DNA from: Planctomycetota bacterium
Lineage (GTDB): Bacteria > Planctomycetota > PLA2
DNA: 64,000 nucleotides
Direction of reading: 5' to 3'
Assembly (NCBI GenBank): GCA_021776785.1
Contig: JAJFFF010000022.1
Location: 1-64,000 of the forward strand
The notes under the pieces were generated by a model that saw only the letters and a program-made list of their open reading frames with translations, did no database searches and was not told the origin of the DNA. The position numbers were made by a program, and so were the translations under genes. The stretch's first letter is position 1. Every line of letters starts with the position of its first letter. Positions 16,044-23,593 of this stretch are shown in pieces.

Positions 16044-18212
16044 TTAGAGCGCCGCGGCGGGGTCCATGTCCACGACAAGATCGATCTTGCGCGTGACTTT
16101 TGTGCCGCGCGCGATCGCGCAGGCTTCCGCCAAGGCCGACGCGCTCGTGGAGAGCATCAGCACCATGAACCGCCAACGCCCGCGTAACCGTTCGAGAGGC
16201 GCTTTGGCCGGTCCGCGCACTTCGACCAGTGTCGTGTTGCTGTGGCGCCGTACGGAATCGGCGACGCGTTGCATCTGCGTCTTGGCGAGCGCCTGGTCCT
16301 CGCCGGAGACGACCAGCAAGGCGCATCGACGGAGCGGTGGCAAGCCCAACAGCTCGCGCTCCTCCAACTCAGCCCGCGCAAACTTCTCAAAATCATGTTG
16401 AGCAGCGAGCGCCACCGCGTAGTGACCTGGGTTGTAGGTCTGCACAATCACGCGCCCGCCCCGTTCACTGCGCCCCGCGCGCCCGGCGACCTGCGCGATC
16501 AACGAGAAGGTTCGTTCGTTCGCGCGAAAGTCGGGCAGGTGCAGCGCTGTGTCCGCGTTGACGATACCGACCAGCGTCACGTTGGGAAAGTGATGCCCCT
16601 TCGCGACCATCTGAGTGCCCACCAAGATGCGCGCCGCGCCGTTGCGGAACTGATCCAACGCTTCTTCAATTTGATCGCCGCGCGCCGTATCCGAATCCAC
16701 GCGGACGTACGTCACACGCGGCCACGCACGCTCCGCCTCTTCGAGAACTTTCTCGGTGCCGCTCCCGACTTGTTTCAACGCCGCCTGGTGACACTCCGGG
16801 CACCGGTCCGGAAGCGGTGTCTCGTGACCGCAGAGATGACACGCCGCGCGACGCCGTCCCTTGTGGAAGACGAGTGTCGAGGAACAGTGGGGGCACGACA
16901 ACATGTGCTTGCAGCGCCCGCACAGCACGAGCGTCGCAAACCCGCGCCGATTCAGGAACAAGATCACCTGGCCGCCCGCGTCGATCGCGTGTTGCACCGC
17001 AACGCGTAGCCGCGGCGAGAACAGGCGGCCGGGCTCGCCGGACATGTCCACCAACTCCACCGGCGGCATCGGCAACTTGCCTACGCGGTGCGGCAGCCTG
17101 TGCAGGACGTAGCGCCCGCGTAATGCGTTCGAGTACGACTCCAACGACGGCGTGGCCGACCCGAGCAACACCGGGCAGTGGACGGCCTTTGCGCGCACGA
17201 GCGCGACATCCCGCGCGTGATAGCGCGGCGTCGTCTCCTGCTTGAAGCTGTTCTCGTGCTCCTCATCCACGACCACCAATCCCAGGTGCGGCACCGGCGC
17301 GAAGATGGCCGAACGCGGTCCGATCACAACGTCCGCCTCGCCGCGCCGAATTCGCGTCCACGCGCGCCGTCGCTCGCTCTCGCTTTGCGCCGAGTGCAAC
17401 ACGGCTACGCGATCGAAGCGCGCGCGAAACCGACGCACGGTCTGAGGCGTGAGCGCGATCTCCGGCACCAAGACGATCGCCTGGCGTCCGTCGCGCACCG
17501 TCTTGTCGATCGCGCGGAGATACACTTCGGTCTTGCCGCTGCCGGTGACGCCGAGCAGCAGGTGTGTGCGAAAAATCTTCGCTTCGATGTCGGGGTAAAT
17601 CGCGTCGAGCACCGCGCTTTGCTGAGGTTCTAATTCCGGCGGCGTTTCGCCGGTCGCCGCCGTAGCGGTCGCGAACTGCTCGTCGGCGTCATGCTCTTCG
17701 ATGCGCACCATCCCTGCCTTCACGAGCGTCTGCAACGCCGCGCGCGAAATGCCGGTCTCGGCAAGCAACCGCGCCACGACGGGCGGCTTGCGATAGCCCT
17801 GCAACTCCTCCCAGAGTTCGGCGGCGCGCTTGGCGCGTTTGGAGAGGCTCTCGATCGTCGCCCCCTCGACGATGACCGCGCACCGCACCTTCGGCCGAGA
17901 CTTCCGCACGCCGCCGGGCAACATGGCTTGGATGACCTCGCCCAGCGAGCAGCAGTAGTAACCGCTGATCCAGCGCGCGAGTTGCATGAGTTCGGCGGGG
18001 AGGAGCGGATCCGGATCGAGGATCGACGCGATGTCCTTGATGCGCGGAAGCTCACTGGTGTCCTCGAACGCGACCAAGTACCCGATGCGCGTCGTCGTTC
18101 GAAACGGAACGCGGACGCGCTGCCCGAGTTGCACGGACGCGCGGAGCCGCTCCGGAACGGCATACGTAAACTCCGTCGGCACGGGGAGGTCGAACGCAAC
18201 GCGGGCAAACAC
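16044..18212 (-). CDS. priA: Primosomal protein N' (replication restart helicase PriA)
   Basis: At 722 residues this is full length for PriA. It has the N-terminal 3'-DNA-binding domain (FARVAFDLPVPTEFTY), a Walker A GVTGSGKTEVYL, a DEEHE Walker B and SATPSLES. The zinc-binding insertion has paired cysteines (CGRCKHMLSCPHC, CHLCGH, CPEC), and helicase motifs V and VI follow (GTQMVAKGHHFP, QVAGRAGR). PriA reloads the replisome at stalled forks and D-loops. It stands alone here and faces the sigma gene at 18508. Confidence 0.96.
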   Translation of the reverse strand: MFARVAFDLPVPTEFTYAVPERLRASVQLGQRVRVPFRTTTRIGYLVAFEDTSELPRIKDIASILDPDPLLPAELMQLARWISGYYCCSLGEVIQAMLPGGVRKSRPKVRCAVIVEGATIESLSKRAKRAAELWEELQGYRKPPVVARLLAETGISRAALQTLVKAGMVRIEEHDADEQFATATAATGETPPELEPQQSAVLDAIYPDIEAKIFRTHLLLGVTGSGKTEVYLRAIDKTVRDGRQAIVLVPEIALTPQTVRRFRARFDRVAVLHSAQSESERRRAWTRIRRGEADVVIGPRSAIFAPVPHLGLVVVDEEHENSFKQETTPRYHARDVALVRAKAVHCPVLLGSATPSLESYSNALRGRYVLHRLPHRVGKLPMPPVELVDMSGEPGRLFSPRLRVAVQHAIDAGGQVILFLNRRGFATLVLCGRCKHMLSCPHCSSTLVFHKGRRRAACHLCGHETPLPDRCPECHQAALKQVGSGTEKVLEEAERAWPRVTYVRVDSDTARGDQIEEALDQFRNGAARILVGTQMVAKGHHFPNVTLVGIVNADTALHLPDFRANERTFSLIAQVAGRAGRSERGGRVIVQTYNPGHYAVALAAQHDFEKFARAELEERELLGLPPLRRCALLVVSGEDQALAKTQMQRVADSVRRHSNTTLVEVRGPAKAPLERLRGRWRFMVLMLSTSASALAEACAIARGTKVTRKIDLVVDMDPAAAL

Positions 18213-18507
18213 GGGCCGCCCAACGTACCGCCGCCCGGCCCCTTTTCGCTCGTTCCGAATTCTGCTCGCATCCGACGCGCCCCGGCTGGCGGCCGGGCGG
18301 ACGTCTCACAGAAACCGCACGAAATCGGAAATATCAGCGAAAAATCGTGCGGGTCTGCGTTCTCAGCGAGGGTTGGGCGCCCAGGAGACTGTCTTTATGT
18401 GTGCAGGGCCGCGCTATGCCCGAATCGTTCGATGGCCCGGACGCGCGGGCGCCGCCCGCCCTGCTCAGGCTCCGCCCGTGCGCGGGATCTGACGGACTTC
18501 GGCGTCT
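18213..18507. promoter_or_regulatory. Divergent intergenic region between priA and an ECF sigma gene
   Basis: These 295 bp hold no gene. They should contain the promoters of priA (leftward) and the sigma factor (rightward); ECF operons are often autoregulated, but no clear paired -35/-10 elements could be picked out by eye. Confidence 0.4.
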
Positions 18508-19125
18508 ATGGGTAGTTCATTTGGTCTCGACCGCGACGCGTTTCGCCAGCTGTTTGAGGAGCACCGCGAGCCGATCTTTCGGTATCTGGTGCGGCTTTCG
18601 GGCAATCGGCACGATGCGGAGGACCTGCTTCAGGAGACGTTTGCCCGCTACTGGCGCAAGCAGGAGCAGTTTCGCGGCGAGGGCAGCATCGGTGGATATC
18701 TCCGCCGTATCGCGTACCGGACCTTCCTCAACGCCCGCAGCAACCTCTCGCGCGCCCGGTCGGCCGCTCCGCTCGAATCGGTCGAGCCGACGCTCGGGGA
18801 GCGGGGGCCCGCCGCGCGCGCCGAAAAGCGGGACTGGGAAGCGCATCTGCTTTCCGCCGTACGAAAAGTCGTCCTTGACCTGCCTGACTCGTGGCGAGAC
18901 GCGTTCATTTTGTTCCGATATGAGGGACACACGATGAAAGAGATCGCGAGCCAGCTCGACATTACGCCCAAAGCGGTGGAAGCGCGTCTGGCGCGAGCGC
19001 TGCGCGCCGTTCGGGCGGGGCTTGGCGACGTTGTGCAGGACCGGGACGATCGCGCGTCGCGCGGCGACGATGCCTCGCGGCCCTCCGCGTCTCCGAAGAA
19101 TCGCGGAACCGGGGGCGTTGTATGA
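18508..19125 (+). CDS. ECF RNA polymerase sigma factor (module A)
   Basis: A 205-residue sigma-70 family protein with only regions 2 and 4. Region 2 runs FRQLFEEHREPIFRYLVRL through RHDAEDLLQETFARYW; region 4 has AFILFRYEGHTMKEIASQL and ITPKAVEARLARALR. The tail after residue 180 is Arg/Ser/Asp-rich. Its stop overlaps the ATG of the next gene, a membrane protein likely to be its anti-sigma. It is the paralogue of the sigma at 52714: both share RHDAEDLLQETF, FRGEGS and RRIAYRTFLNARS. Confidence 0.92.
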   Translation: MGSSFGLDRDAFRQLFEEHREPIFRYLVRLSGNRHDAEDLLQETFARYWRKQEQFRGEGSIGGYLRRIAYRTFLNARSNLSRARSAAPLESVEPTLGERGPAARAEKRDWEAHLLSAVRKVVLDLPDSWRDAFILFRYEGHTMKEIASQLDITPKAVEARLARALRAVRAGLGDVVQDRDDRASRGDDASRPSASPKNRGTGGVV

Positions 19126-20315
19126 CAGGCCCCTGGCTGGAGCGGATGCGCGACTACGTCGGCGGAAATCTCAGCGTCGACGACGCGGCCGCGTTTCTGA
19201 AGTCTTGTCGCGACGACCCGGAGCGAATGGAGCTCTTGGAAGCCTACGAACTCGTCGCGCGCGCGCAGCCCGCACCGATCGCGCCTTCGACGACTACGTT
19301 TGAAGATCTCCCGCTGGACGACGTGCCGCTTGACGATGCTGTCGCGGCCGCCCAGGGATCGTCTCGTGCATCTCCGCCGCTCGCGTACCGATGGTGGGTT
19401 GCAGCGGCGGTCGCGTTGCTCGCGATCGGATGGTCGCTCTGGGCGAATCGCGATGCTGGCCTAGACGCGAACGAAACCGCAGACCGCGCGGGCGCGCGGC
19501 CCACGGTGACCCTGCAGGCGCTATACGATGACGCTCCGGTCCCGGACCGGCCGCTTGCGGATCTCGATGTGCTGCCCGACGACGCGACGGAGATGCGGAC
19601 GGCGGATGAGCACGGACTTGTGTGGATGGCGCTGCTCGAGGACGCGCGCCACATCGCCCGCTTTTCAAACCGGCGCATCCTGTTGTTTGTCGAGTACCCG
19701 GGGTGCCCGCTTTGCTTGGGGTTTGCGCAAGACGAGTTTCAAGACGCGGAAGTGATTCGGGCAGCCGCCCCGTTTGTGTTGGTTCGATTGGATTGGCGCG
19801 AAACGCCGCGCGCGCTGCGGCACCGCCCGGCCGAAGGTTGGCCGCTGTTTTTCGTGCTCGATCCCAACGCCCAGGACTGGGACGCGAAGCCTTTGGCGAC
19901 GCTCAAGGGAAATCGCGACGCAGCGGCGATGACTGAGTTTTTTAGCGCGAACGCGCCGGCGGCCGCGCCTCGCTGGGATGCATGGACCGATGCGCTCCAG
20001 CGCTTGCGTGAGCTCGCCGCGGACGCACCGTTGCGGGATCGTCTCGACGCTTTGGAGCGCGCGCGGACGATGGGCGGTGCGTTGGGCGACTACGCCGATC
20101 ATGCGTTGGCTCGCGCGCACCGCGACGCGCAAACGGCGCTGCGCGGCGTGGCGCAGCAGAAGGACGCCGCGGGCCAGTTAGAGGCGATGCGCGGTTTGAT
20201 GGACCGCTACGCCGGAACGCGCTACGCGGCAGACTTTGCGGCCGTTACGGCCTTTCTTGAAACGCACGGCGTGTGGCCGGAGTTGGTTGCTCCTCCGGGC
20301 GCCGCTCAGCGGTAG
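19122..20315 (+). CDS. Putative anti-sigma factor fused to a CPLC thioredoxin-like domain (module A)
   Basis: This 397-residue protein has three parts. A short cytoplasmic N-terminus (about 1-48) resembles anti-sigma N-domains but lacks the HxxxCxxC zinc motif. One membrane helix lies near residues 90-107. An extracytoplasmic domain follows with ILLFVEYPGCPLCLGF; the CPLC at 195-198 sits after a beta strand exactly as the CxxC of thioredoxin-fold proteins. A helical tail of about 110 residues follows. The ATGA overlap with the sigma gene supports a sigma/anti-sigma pair. Regulation by thiol redox state or by a bound partner is inferred. A full-length paralogue is at 53259. Confidence 0.75.
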   Translation: MTGPWLERMRDYVGGNLSVDDAAAFLKSCRDDPERMELLEAYELVARAQPAPIAPSTTTFEDLPLDDVPLDDAVAAAQGSSRASPPLAYRWWVAAAVALLAIGWSLWANRDAGLDANETADRAGARPTVTLQALYDDAPVPDRPLADLDVLPDDATEMRTADEHGLVWMALLEDARHIARFSNRRILLFVEYPGCPLCLGFAQDEFQDAEVIRAAAPFVLVRLDWRETPRALRHRPAEGWPLFFVLDPNAQDWDAKPLATLKGNRDAAAMTEFFSANAPAAAPRWDAWTDALQRLRELAADAPLRDRLDALERARTMGGALGDYADHALARAHRDAQTALRGVAQQKDAAGQLEAMRGLMDRYAGTRYAADFAAVTAFLETHGVWPELVAPPGAAQR

Positions 20316-21727
20316 ATTCGCAGGTCGGCGCGGACGAATTGGTCCGACCGAACGATCGCCGCGCTGAGTGCCGTCGGAACCGCAAGCGAGCGAATTTCAA
20401 ACAGCGGCATCGACCAACCCATGGCCGTCGCGGCCTCCGCGCGAAACACGAACGCGCCTAGGTTTTTGGGCTGCAACACATCGCCGTGTTTTTGTTCACG
20501 CAGCCAGCGGCCGATGCTGAGTTCCGTCGCGCCGCGCGCACATCCGAGCGCGTGCCGCACGACCTGGTGCGCTTGCGATCCGATGGCGCAGTACCAAACG
20601 CCGTCCTCGCGGGCGACCGACAACGCGACCGCGGGGGGTTTGCGCGCGCTCGAGCTCAAAATGTGCGCGAAACGGGCCGGCGCATCGATGTTTGTCGTTC
20701 GCACTTCGGTTTTGCGATCCATGAAGACGTCAAATTCGTAGCTCTCGTCGCCGTCGATGAGCGCTAGTTCGTCCGGCGTTTCTTTGGAGCGGATCACGAA
20801 CAGAATTGTGTTGGGCCGCGCGCGCAGTTTCGTCGTCACGATGGCGACGACCACCGCGGCATCGCCGACCTCAAGCGGGAAGCCGAGTTGTTCCCAGCCT
20901 TGCTTTTTGAGTGCTAAGCCGGCGAGAGCCACCGTGCTGTGGGGCGCCGCGGCGACGAGTTTGCCCATGCCGTCGGGCAAGGCGTGTTGCAGGGCGGTAT
21001 CCGCGCGCGGTTTGAGTTCGACATCGACCCCGACGGGCTCTTCGCTCTTGCCGGGGCGAAATCCAACGAGCAGAGACTCAATCTGCGATGCCGCGAACGC
21101 GGCGGCGCGGGGCGGCCACCGTGCGATCTCGCGCCCGAGAACGCGGACGCCCTGCGGTTTGCGCGTCGGCTCGTGCAGAAACAGGTACGAGAACATGCGC
21201 TTTAAGTCGCCACCGTCGCGCGGCCGCCCGACCAACGCGATCGGGTACGTCGAGGCCTGACGGAAGAGCGGTTCGTCGTCGCTACGGCGCGGGCGGACGG
21301 CGGTTTCGCTGAGCGACAGGTAGTTTTGCGCCACGCGCTGGGGCGGGCGCAGCCGCGTGTTCTCGCGGTTGGTGAAAAAGGCCTCTTCGAAGGCGCCGAA
21401 GTCGGTGTACGGAAGGAGCCAGACGAGTTGCTGGTCGTGCGTCCAATACGACCCCACGGGACGCTGCTGCGCCACGCCTTCGAGGCCGGGGACGTTGGTC
21501 GGGCGGCCGATTCGGTCCACTCCGGTGTCGGCGTCCTGGCGCGCGTACGGCGCTTCGTACGACTCGCGCAGGTCGTCGATCGAGGCGTAAACGACCGCAA
21601 ACGAGAAGTCGTCCGGCACGAGAGCCGCGATGTGCACCTGTTTGAGGTCGAAAAAGACAAAATAGACGAGGGCGACCCCGAGGAGGAGCAAACCGGTCAA
21701 CGCCAGCGACATCGAACGCATGGCCAT
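20306..21727 (-). CDS. Membrane-anchored protein of unknown function
   Basis: The 473 residues start with one hydrophobic helix (about 8-28, SLALTGLLLLGVALVYFVFF) that would anchor a large extracytoplasmic domain. That domain is rich in strands (FSFAVVYASIDDLRESY, QLVWLLPYTDFGAFEEAFF, VVVAIVTTKLRARPNTILFV) and resembles the general style of DUF3352-like proteins, but I cannot assign a family. Its 3' end overlaps the module A anti-sigma gene by 10 bp in convergent orientation, so the two may be differently regulated. Confidence 0.7.
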   Translation of the reverse strand: MAMRSMSLALTGLLLLGVALVYFVFFDLKQVHIAALVPDDFSFAVVYASIDDLRESYEAPYARQDADTGVDRIGRPTNVPGLEGVAQQRPVGSYWTHDQQLVWLLPYTDFGAFEEAFFTNRENTRLRPPQRVAQNYLSLSETAVRPRRSDDEPLFRQASTYPIALVGRPRDGGDLKRMFSYLFLHEPTRKPQGVRVLGREIARWPPRAAAFAASQIESLLVGFRPGKSEEPVGVDVELKPRADTALQHALPDGMGKLVAAAPHSTVALAGLALKKQGWEQLGFPLEVGDAAVVVAIVTTKLRARPNTILFVIRSKETPDELALIDGDESYEFDVFMDRKTEVRTTNIDAPARFAHILSSSARKPPAVALSVAREDGVWYCAIGSQAHQVVRHALGCARGATELSIGRWLREQKHGDVLQPKNLGAFVFRAEAATAMGWSMPLFEIRSLAVPTALSAAIVRSDQFVRADLRIYR

Positions 21728-21754
21728 GATCTTAATCGTGACCGCCCGGATATC

Positions 21755-22360
21755 TTGGACTGCTTGCTGGCTCTTTCGACATCATGCGGTCCTGCGACGT
21801 GGCGCTTGGACCGAATCGTCACGTCGTTTCGTGAACTCGACGTGAGCGGTGTGGCGCTTCATCGTGGCGCGGAGCGTGATGAAGTGCGTGCGCTGGCCGC
21901 CTTGGCGCGCCGCGTTCCGATCGTCGCGGTGTTCGGGAACAAGCCTGGATTCGCGCCGCCGCTCGTCGTGGTGGATGGCGTGATTGCGGCCGACGACCGC
22001 GAACAGTCGCTCGACGCCTTTTGCCGTTCGTTGCACGCGATGCGCGATGTGCGGATTGCTGTGCGGTGCGGACCGGAGCCTGATGGACACCCGTCGCCCG
22101 ACGAGATTGAGTGGATCGCGGACGCCGTGCGCCATGTCGGTTACTGGCACGACGTGGCGCGTGCCGACGAGTCGTACTTAGAGGCGGCCGGCAACCGGTT
22201 GTTTGGAGCGTCGTTTCATCCGCTCGAGTACGCCGCGCTGAGATCGTTGCGCGCGGCCTTGCCGAGCGGTGCGCCGGCGGTCGTCTCCTGCCCGACGGGG
22301 ACGTCGCGAACCGAGGTCTTGGAGGCGTGGCGTTGTGCGCGAGGTGAATTTCGTGCGTGA
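21755..22360 (+). CDS. TIM-barrel-like protein (sugar isomerase/AP-endonuclease superfamily?)
   Basis: About 201 residues. The sequence LALSTSCGPATWRLDRI, ELDVSGVALHRG, RRVPIVAVFGN and GYWHDVARAD follows the strand-helix rhythm and first-strand style of sugar-phosphate isomerase/epimerase TIM barrels. It is short for a complete barrel, and metal ligands are not obvious. No in-frame ATG or GTG precedes the conserved part; a TTG at 21755 is the best start, only 27 bp from the divergent gene's start. It overlaps the next gene by 8 bp. Confidence 0.55.
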   Translation: MDCLLALSTSCGPATWRLDRIVTSFRELDVSGVALHRGAERDEVRALAALARRVPIVAVFGNKPGFAPPLVVVDGVIAADDREQSLDAFCRSLHAMRDVRIAVRCGPEPDGHPSPDEIEWIADAVRHVGYWHDVARADESYLEAAGNRLFGASFHPLEYAALRSLRAALPSGAPAVVSCPTGTSRTEVLEAWRCARGEFRA

Positions 22361-22988
22361 GTTGGTTGTCGTCCGGCACGGCGAGTCCACCGGCAACGCG
22401 CAGGGCCTTGCGCAGGGGCGTCTGGACTATCCCTTGACCGAACGGGGCCGCGATGACGTGCGCGCGGCGGCCGCGCGCATGACGGAAAACGGTTGGACCT
22501 TTTCGCATCGCGTCACGAGCCCCGTCCAGCGTTGCGTGGAGAGCGCCGAGTTGTTGGTGGGAGCGCTGGGGGGCGCCGCGTTTGACGTCGACGAGGCGTT
22601 TACCGAGATCGATTGCGGGAGCGCGACGGGCCGACGCTACCGCGACGTCATGAAAGAGCATCCTCAGTTCTTTGAGCGCCCCGCGAACGAGTGGTTGGGA
22701 TTCGCGGAACTTGGCGGTGAGTCCAACGCCGAACTGCTCGCGCGTGTCGGCGCCGGACTCGACGCCATCGGAGCAAGAGACCCCATCGCCCGCGTCCTCT
22801 TGGTTACGCATGGCGGCGTGTTCAAGGCCGTCCTCGCCCATCTCCTTGCGCTTCCCACGAACTTCTTCTTAGACCTGCAGTACAGCTCGATTCTCCGTCT
22901 CGTCCGCAAGAAAATCGGCGCACAAGAAGTGTGGGCGTGGAGTCACTTCATGCCCCCGCACAACGAAGCGACCGACACTTCTTTTTGA
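22353..22988 (+). CDS. Histidine phosphatase (phosphoglycerate-mutase-like)
   Basis: The GTG at 22353 has AGG-rich sequence upstream and gives VRELVVVRHGESTGN, with the RHGE catalytic motif at residues 8-11. Other superfamily residues are visible: the partner Arg in TSPVQRC, Glu in FTEIDCG, and the second His in LLVTHGGV. The 211-residue length is typical. The family includes phosphoglycerate mutases, alpha-ribazole phosphatase and SixA-type phosphatases; the substrate cannot be told. It overlaps the TIM-barrel-like gene and is probably co-transcribed with it. Confidence 0.9.
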   Translation: MRELVVVRHGESTGNAQGLAQGRLDYPLTERGRDDVRAAAARMTENGWTFSHRVTSPVQRCVESAELLVGALGGAAFDVDEAFTEIDCGSATGRRYRDVMKEHPQFFERPANEWLGFAELGGESNAELLARVGAGLDAIGARDPIARVLLVTHGGVFKAVLAHLLALPTNFFLDLQYSSILRLVRKKIGAQEVWAWSHFMPPHNEATDTSF

Positions 22989-23029
22989 GCACTCTTGGCT
23001 CGGCGCCGGAGCCGGAGTACGCTGCGGTT

Positions 23030-23290
23030 GTGACTGACTCGCTTCCTCCCGCCACGTTCGAAGTCTTGGTTTCCACGTTCGCCACGCAGGCCGCCGTCGC
23101 GTTGGGCCAGATCCCCAACCCTGTGACCCGCCAGTCGGACCTGGACCTACCGCAAGCGAAGTTCGGCATCGATTTACTGCAGCTGCTCGAACAAAAAACC
23201 AAAGGCAACCGCAACGAGTCCGAAGACAAGTTCATCCAAGACTGTCTCTACCAATTAAGAATGCTGTACATAGACAAAAGCGCAAAGTAA
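23030..23290 (+). CDS. DUF1844 family protein
   Basis: An 86-residue protein from a GTG with GGAG upstream. It has the DUF1844 core: FEVLVSTFATQAAVALGQ, then DLPQAKFGIDLLQLLEQKTKGN and a closing YQLRMLYID. The family is small, helical and widespread in Planctomycetota, Acidobacteria and Deltaproteobacteria; its role is unknown. It ends 20 bp before the foldback element. Confidence 0.88.
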   Translation: MTDSLPPATFEVLVSTFATQAAVALGQIPNPVTRQSDLDLPQAKFGIDLLQLLEQKTKGNRNESEDKFIQDCLYQLRMLYIDKSAK

Positions 23291-23301
23291 ACAGCCCAAC
23301 C

Positions 23302-23338
23302 CCAACCCCCCCAATGCGGTACCGGGTTGGATTTTTTT
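23302..23338 (+). terminator. Likely terminator at the entry of the foldback element
   Basis: A 7-bp C-rich/G-rich stem (23302-23308 with 23324-23330) is followed directly by a run of seven T. It lies just after the DUF1844 stop, and most of it is contributed by the left arm of the foldback element. Confidence 0.5.
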
Positions 23339-23593
23339 CGCCATAAAAGATGTATTGAAAACATGTTAGGGCGTCAAGGTGCGGCATTTGTGACGCACTT
23401 TGGGCACTTTTGGGCACCCGCACCGTCGGTTTGAATGCAACAGTGTGCTGGATGGGCGCGAATCGGTGTTTCGCGGCCGTTTCCCCGCGAGCGCGTGGCC
23501 GGGAGTGCGGCGCCAATGCCGCACTTCGATAGCATAACCCGTTTGAATACAGGGTCTTACAGCCGAAAAAATCTAACCCGGTACCGCATTGGG
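23310..23593. mobile_element. 284-bp foldback/MITE-like element with 91-bp imperfect inverted arms
   Basis: The outer 30-31 bases at each end (23310-23340 and 23564-23593) are inverted copies with one substitution and one A/T-run length change; each contains GGTACCGGGTT. Similarity continues inward so that 23310-23400 and 23503-23593 pair as two long imperfect arms around a loop of about 100 bp. The inner part of each arm has a second short hairpin (GTGCGGC...GCCGCAC type). No open reading frame is present, so if mobile it is non-autonomous. A single-armed relative occurs at 32265-32355. The right arm includes the last codons and stop of the kinase gene at 23573. Confidence 0.75.

Noticed and set aside
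23310-23593. Insertion sequence
   Set aside because: The element is 284 bp and has no transposase frame; foldback or MITE-like is the most that can be said.
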